Both the position numbers and the translations under genes were made by a program. DNA of 64,000 nucleotides from Planctomycetota bacterium (GTDB lineage Bacteria > Planctomycetota > UBA1135 > UBA2386): the NCBI GenBank assembly GCA_020849665.1, contig JADLFX010000052.1:1-64000 (forward strand). Direction: 5' to 3'. Shown one piece after another: positions 62,968 to 64,000 of the stretch; positions within the stretch are counted from its first letter, which is position 1; the number at the start of each line of letters is the position of its first letter. The notes below the pieces were generated by a model, which was not told the origin of the DNA, did no database searches, and saw only the letters and a list, made by a program, of their open reading frames with translations.

Positions 62968-63764
62968 ACGCAGCGCTCCCCTTCGGCTTCTCGGTGGACC
63001 AGGACGGCGTCGCCCTGCTCACCCTCGACCGCCAACCCACCCTCAACTCGCTCACGTTCGAGGTCTACGCCGCGCTGGAGCGCCTGTTCCTCGGGCTGCA
63101 GACCGATGCCAGCGTGAAGGCCCTGGTCCTCACCGGCGCGGGACGCGGCTTCTGCAGCGGCGGGAGCGTGGACGAGATCATCGCGCCGCTGCTGCAGCGC
63201 GACCTGGCGGAGACCCTGCGCTTCACGCGCATGACCGGCGCCGTGGTGCGCAACATGCGCCGCCTCGACCAGCCGATCGTGGCGGCGGTGAACGGCGTGG
63301 CCGCGGGCGCGGGCGCGGTGCTCGCCCTCGCCAGCGACCTGCGCGTGCTCTCCGATCGCGCCAGCTTCGCGTTCCTGTTCAGCCGCGTGGGCCTCACCGG
63401 CGCCGACATGGGCGCCGCGTGGCTCCTGCCCAAGGTGATCGGCGCGGGCCGCGCCGCGGAGCTCCTGCTGCTCGGCGACAAGATCGACGCGCAGGAGTGC
63501 TGGCGCATCGGTCTCGCCAACCGCGTCGTTCCCCACGACCAGATGCTCGGCGAGGCCATGGCCCTGGCGAAGCGCCTCGCAACGGGCCCGCGCCTCGCCC
63601 ACGGCATGACCAAGCGCATGCTCACCAACGAGTCCGGGATGGACCTGGACTCGGCCATCGAGCAGGAGGCGCAGGCGCAGGCGCTCCTGCTGCGTGCCCA
63701 GGACCACCGCGAGTTCTACGAGGCCTGGCAGGCCAGGCGCCCGCCCCGCTTCGAGGGGCGTTGA
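62964..63764 (+). CDS. Enoyl-CoA hydratase/isomerase family protein
   Basis: A 266-residue crotonase-fold protein: ALVLTGAGRGFCSGGSVDEI is the oxyanion-hole block, VNGVAAGAGAVLALASDLRVLSD the second. At the usual catalytic-glutamate position the sequence is FSRVGLTGADMGAAWLLPKVIG, where a hydratase would have a glutamate and GGT; the reaction may therefore be isomerisation or another CoA-ester step. It overlaps the SDR stop as ATGA, so both enzymes act in one degradation or synthesis route. Length and C-terminal helices (LATGPRLAHGMTKRML) are normal. Confidence 0.88.
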   Translation: MNAALPFGFSVDQDGVALLTLDRQPTLNSLTFEVYAALERLFLGLQTDASVKALVLTGAGRGFCSGGSVDEIIAPLLQRDLAETLRFTRMTGAVVRNMRRLDQPIVAAVNGVAAGAGAVLALASDLRVLSDRASFAFLFSRVGLTGADMGAAWLLPKVIGAGRAAELLLLGDKIDAQECWRIGLANRVVPHDQMLGEAMALAKRLATGPRLAHGMTKRMLTNESGMDLDSAIEQEAQAQALLLRAQDHREFYEAWQARRPPRFEGR

Positions 63765-63780
63765 ACCGCGCTCCCGGGCG

Positions 63781-64000
63781 ATGGACCGGACCGCGCACGC
63801 CGCCCCCATCGCGCCGCGCCGGCGGCTCCGGCGCCGGCGGGGCCTGTGGATCGCCGGGCTGCTCCTCGCCGCCTCCGCGCTCGTGCTTGCGTTCTGGAAC
63901 ACGGCCACGGTGCGGCCCCCGGCCGCGCCGGAGGAGCCGGTGAGCGTGTTCCTGATCCGCGATGCCCTGCACCGCGGCCTGCTCTTCCCGCAGCCCGGCG
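63781..64000 (+). CDS. Membrane-anchored protein, N-terminal fragment
   Basis: The last 220 bases hold the start of a gene cut by the window end: 73 codons beginning MDRTAHAAPIAPRRRLRRRR, a strongly basic start, then a hydrophobic helix (GLWIAGLLLAASALVLAFW) and the opening of an extracytoplasmic part (VSVFLIRDALHRGLLFPQPG). The last segment faintly resembles the start of DUF2459 proteins, but this is too short to rely on. It begins 16 bases after the hydratase stop. Confidence 0.6.
   Translation, partial: MDRTAHAAPIAPRRRLRRRRGLWIAGLLLAASALVLAFWNTATVRPPAAPEEPVSVFLIRDALHRGLLFPQPG

Overview
This is a very GC-rich (about 70%), densely packed bacterial window. Many start codons are GTG, and several operons have 4-base ATGA/GTGA gene overlaps. 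The gene content suggests a diderm with planctomycete-like habits, and Planctomycetota is my best guess. The evidence is an ECF sigma factor next to a Ser/Thr kinase fused to a sulfatase-modifying-factor-like domain, a secreted sulfatase, a WD40 protein with the FEWRHL-type leader common in planctomycetes, a GHL10 lipoprotein, several secreted proteins of unknown function with short Ala/Leu-rich signals ending in CAQ or LAQ, TamA/TamB and an Mla-type transporter. Myxococcota is the main alternative. No 16S rRNA gene or tRNA was seen, so the placement is inference.

Layout. 1-3930: the tail of an ABC ATPase, then a leftward glycan operon (CMAH-like metallo-hydrolase, sugar nucleotidyltransferase, glycosyltransferase). 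4136-7994: a rightward MoxR / DUF58 / transglutaminase operon. 7991-12426: a leftward iorA-iorB-acyl-CoA synthetase operon for oxidising aryl pyruvates to acyl-CoA and then ATP. 12709-15784: a spermidine-synthase-like membrane fusion and an acetolactate-decarboxylase-like lipoprotein. 15798-29602: two hybrid histidine kinases, a GHL10 hydrolase coupled to an M28 peptidase, an FG-GAP-type secreted protein, an exported-looking methyltransferase, an APC permease and a methylglutaconyl-CoA hydratase. 29716-33387: twin operators, then TetR, an AHSA1/SRPBCC protein and a WD40 protein. 33402-36396: a sulfatase and a methylcrotonyl-CoA-carboxylase-type carboxyltransferase. 36643-41641: tamB and tamA. 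41825-45856: secreted proteins and an esterase, with a short hairpin repeat array at 42893-43172. 45910-49019: sigma factor and kinase. 49704-57343: an eight-gene leftward operon. 57597-64000: two exported proteins, rpmG, a secreted protein, a cytochrome c peroxidase, an SDR plus an enoyl-CoA hydratase, and a truncated membrane protein.

The most notable assembly is 49704-57343. An FHA-GAF-PP2C phosphatase, an RsbW-like kinase and a STAS protein (a complete partner-switching set) run straight into mlaE, mlaF and mlaD, a TPR lipoprotein and an M20 peptidase. The kinase, STAS and permease genes overlap by 4 bases each. MlaB of the classical Mla transporter is itself a STAS protein, so phosphorylation may control lipid transport here. 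Other points of interest are a Rieske-less CMAH homologue, an IorA without its ferredoxin domain, paired TetR operators 21 bp apart, and promoters positioned for leaderless mRNAs.
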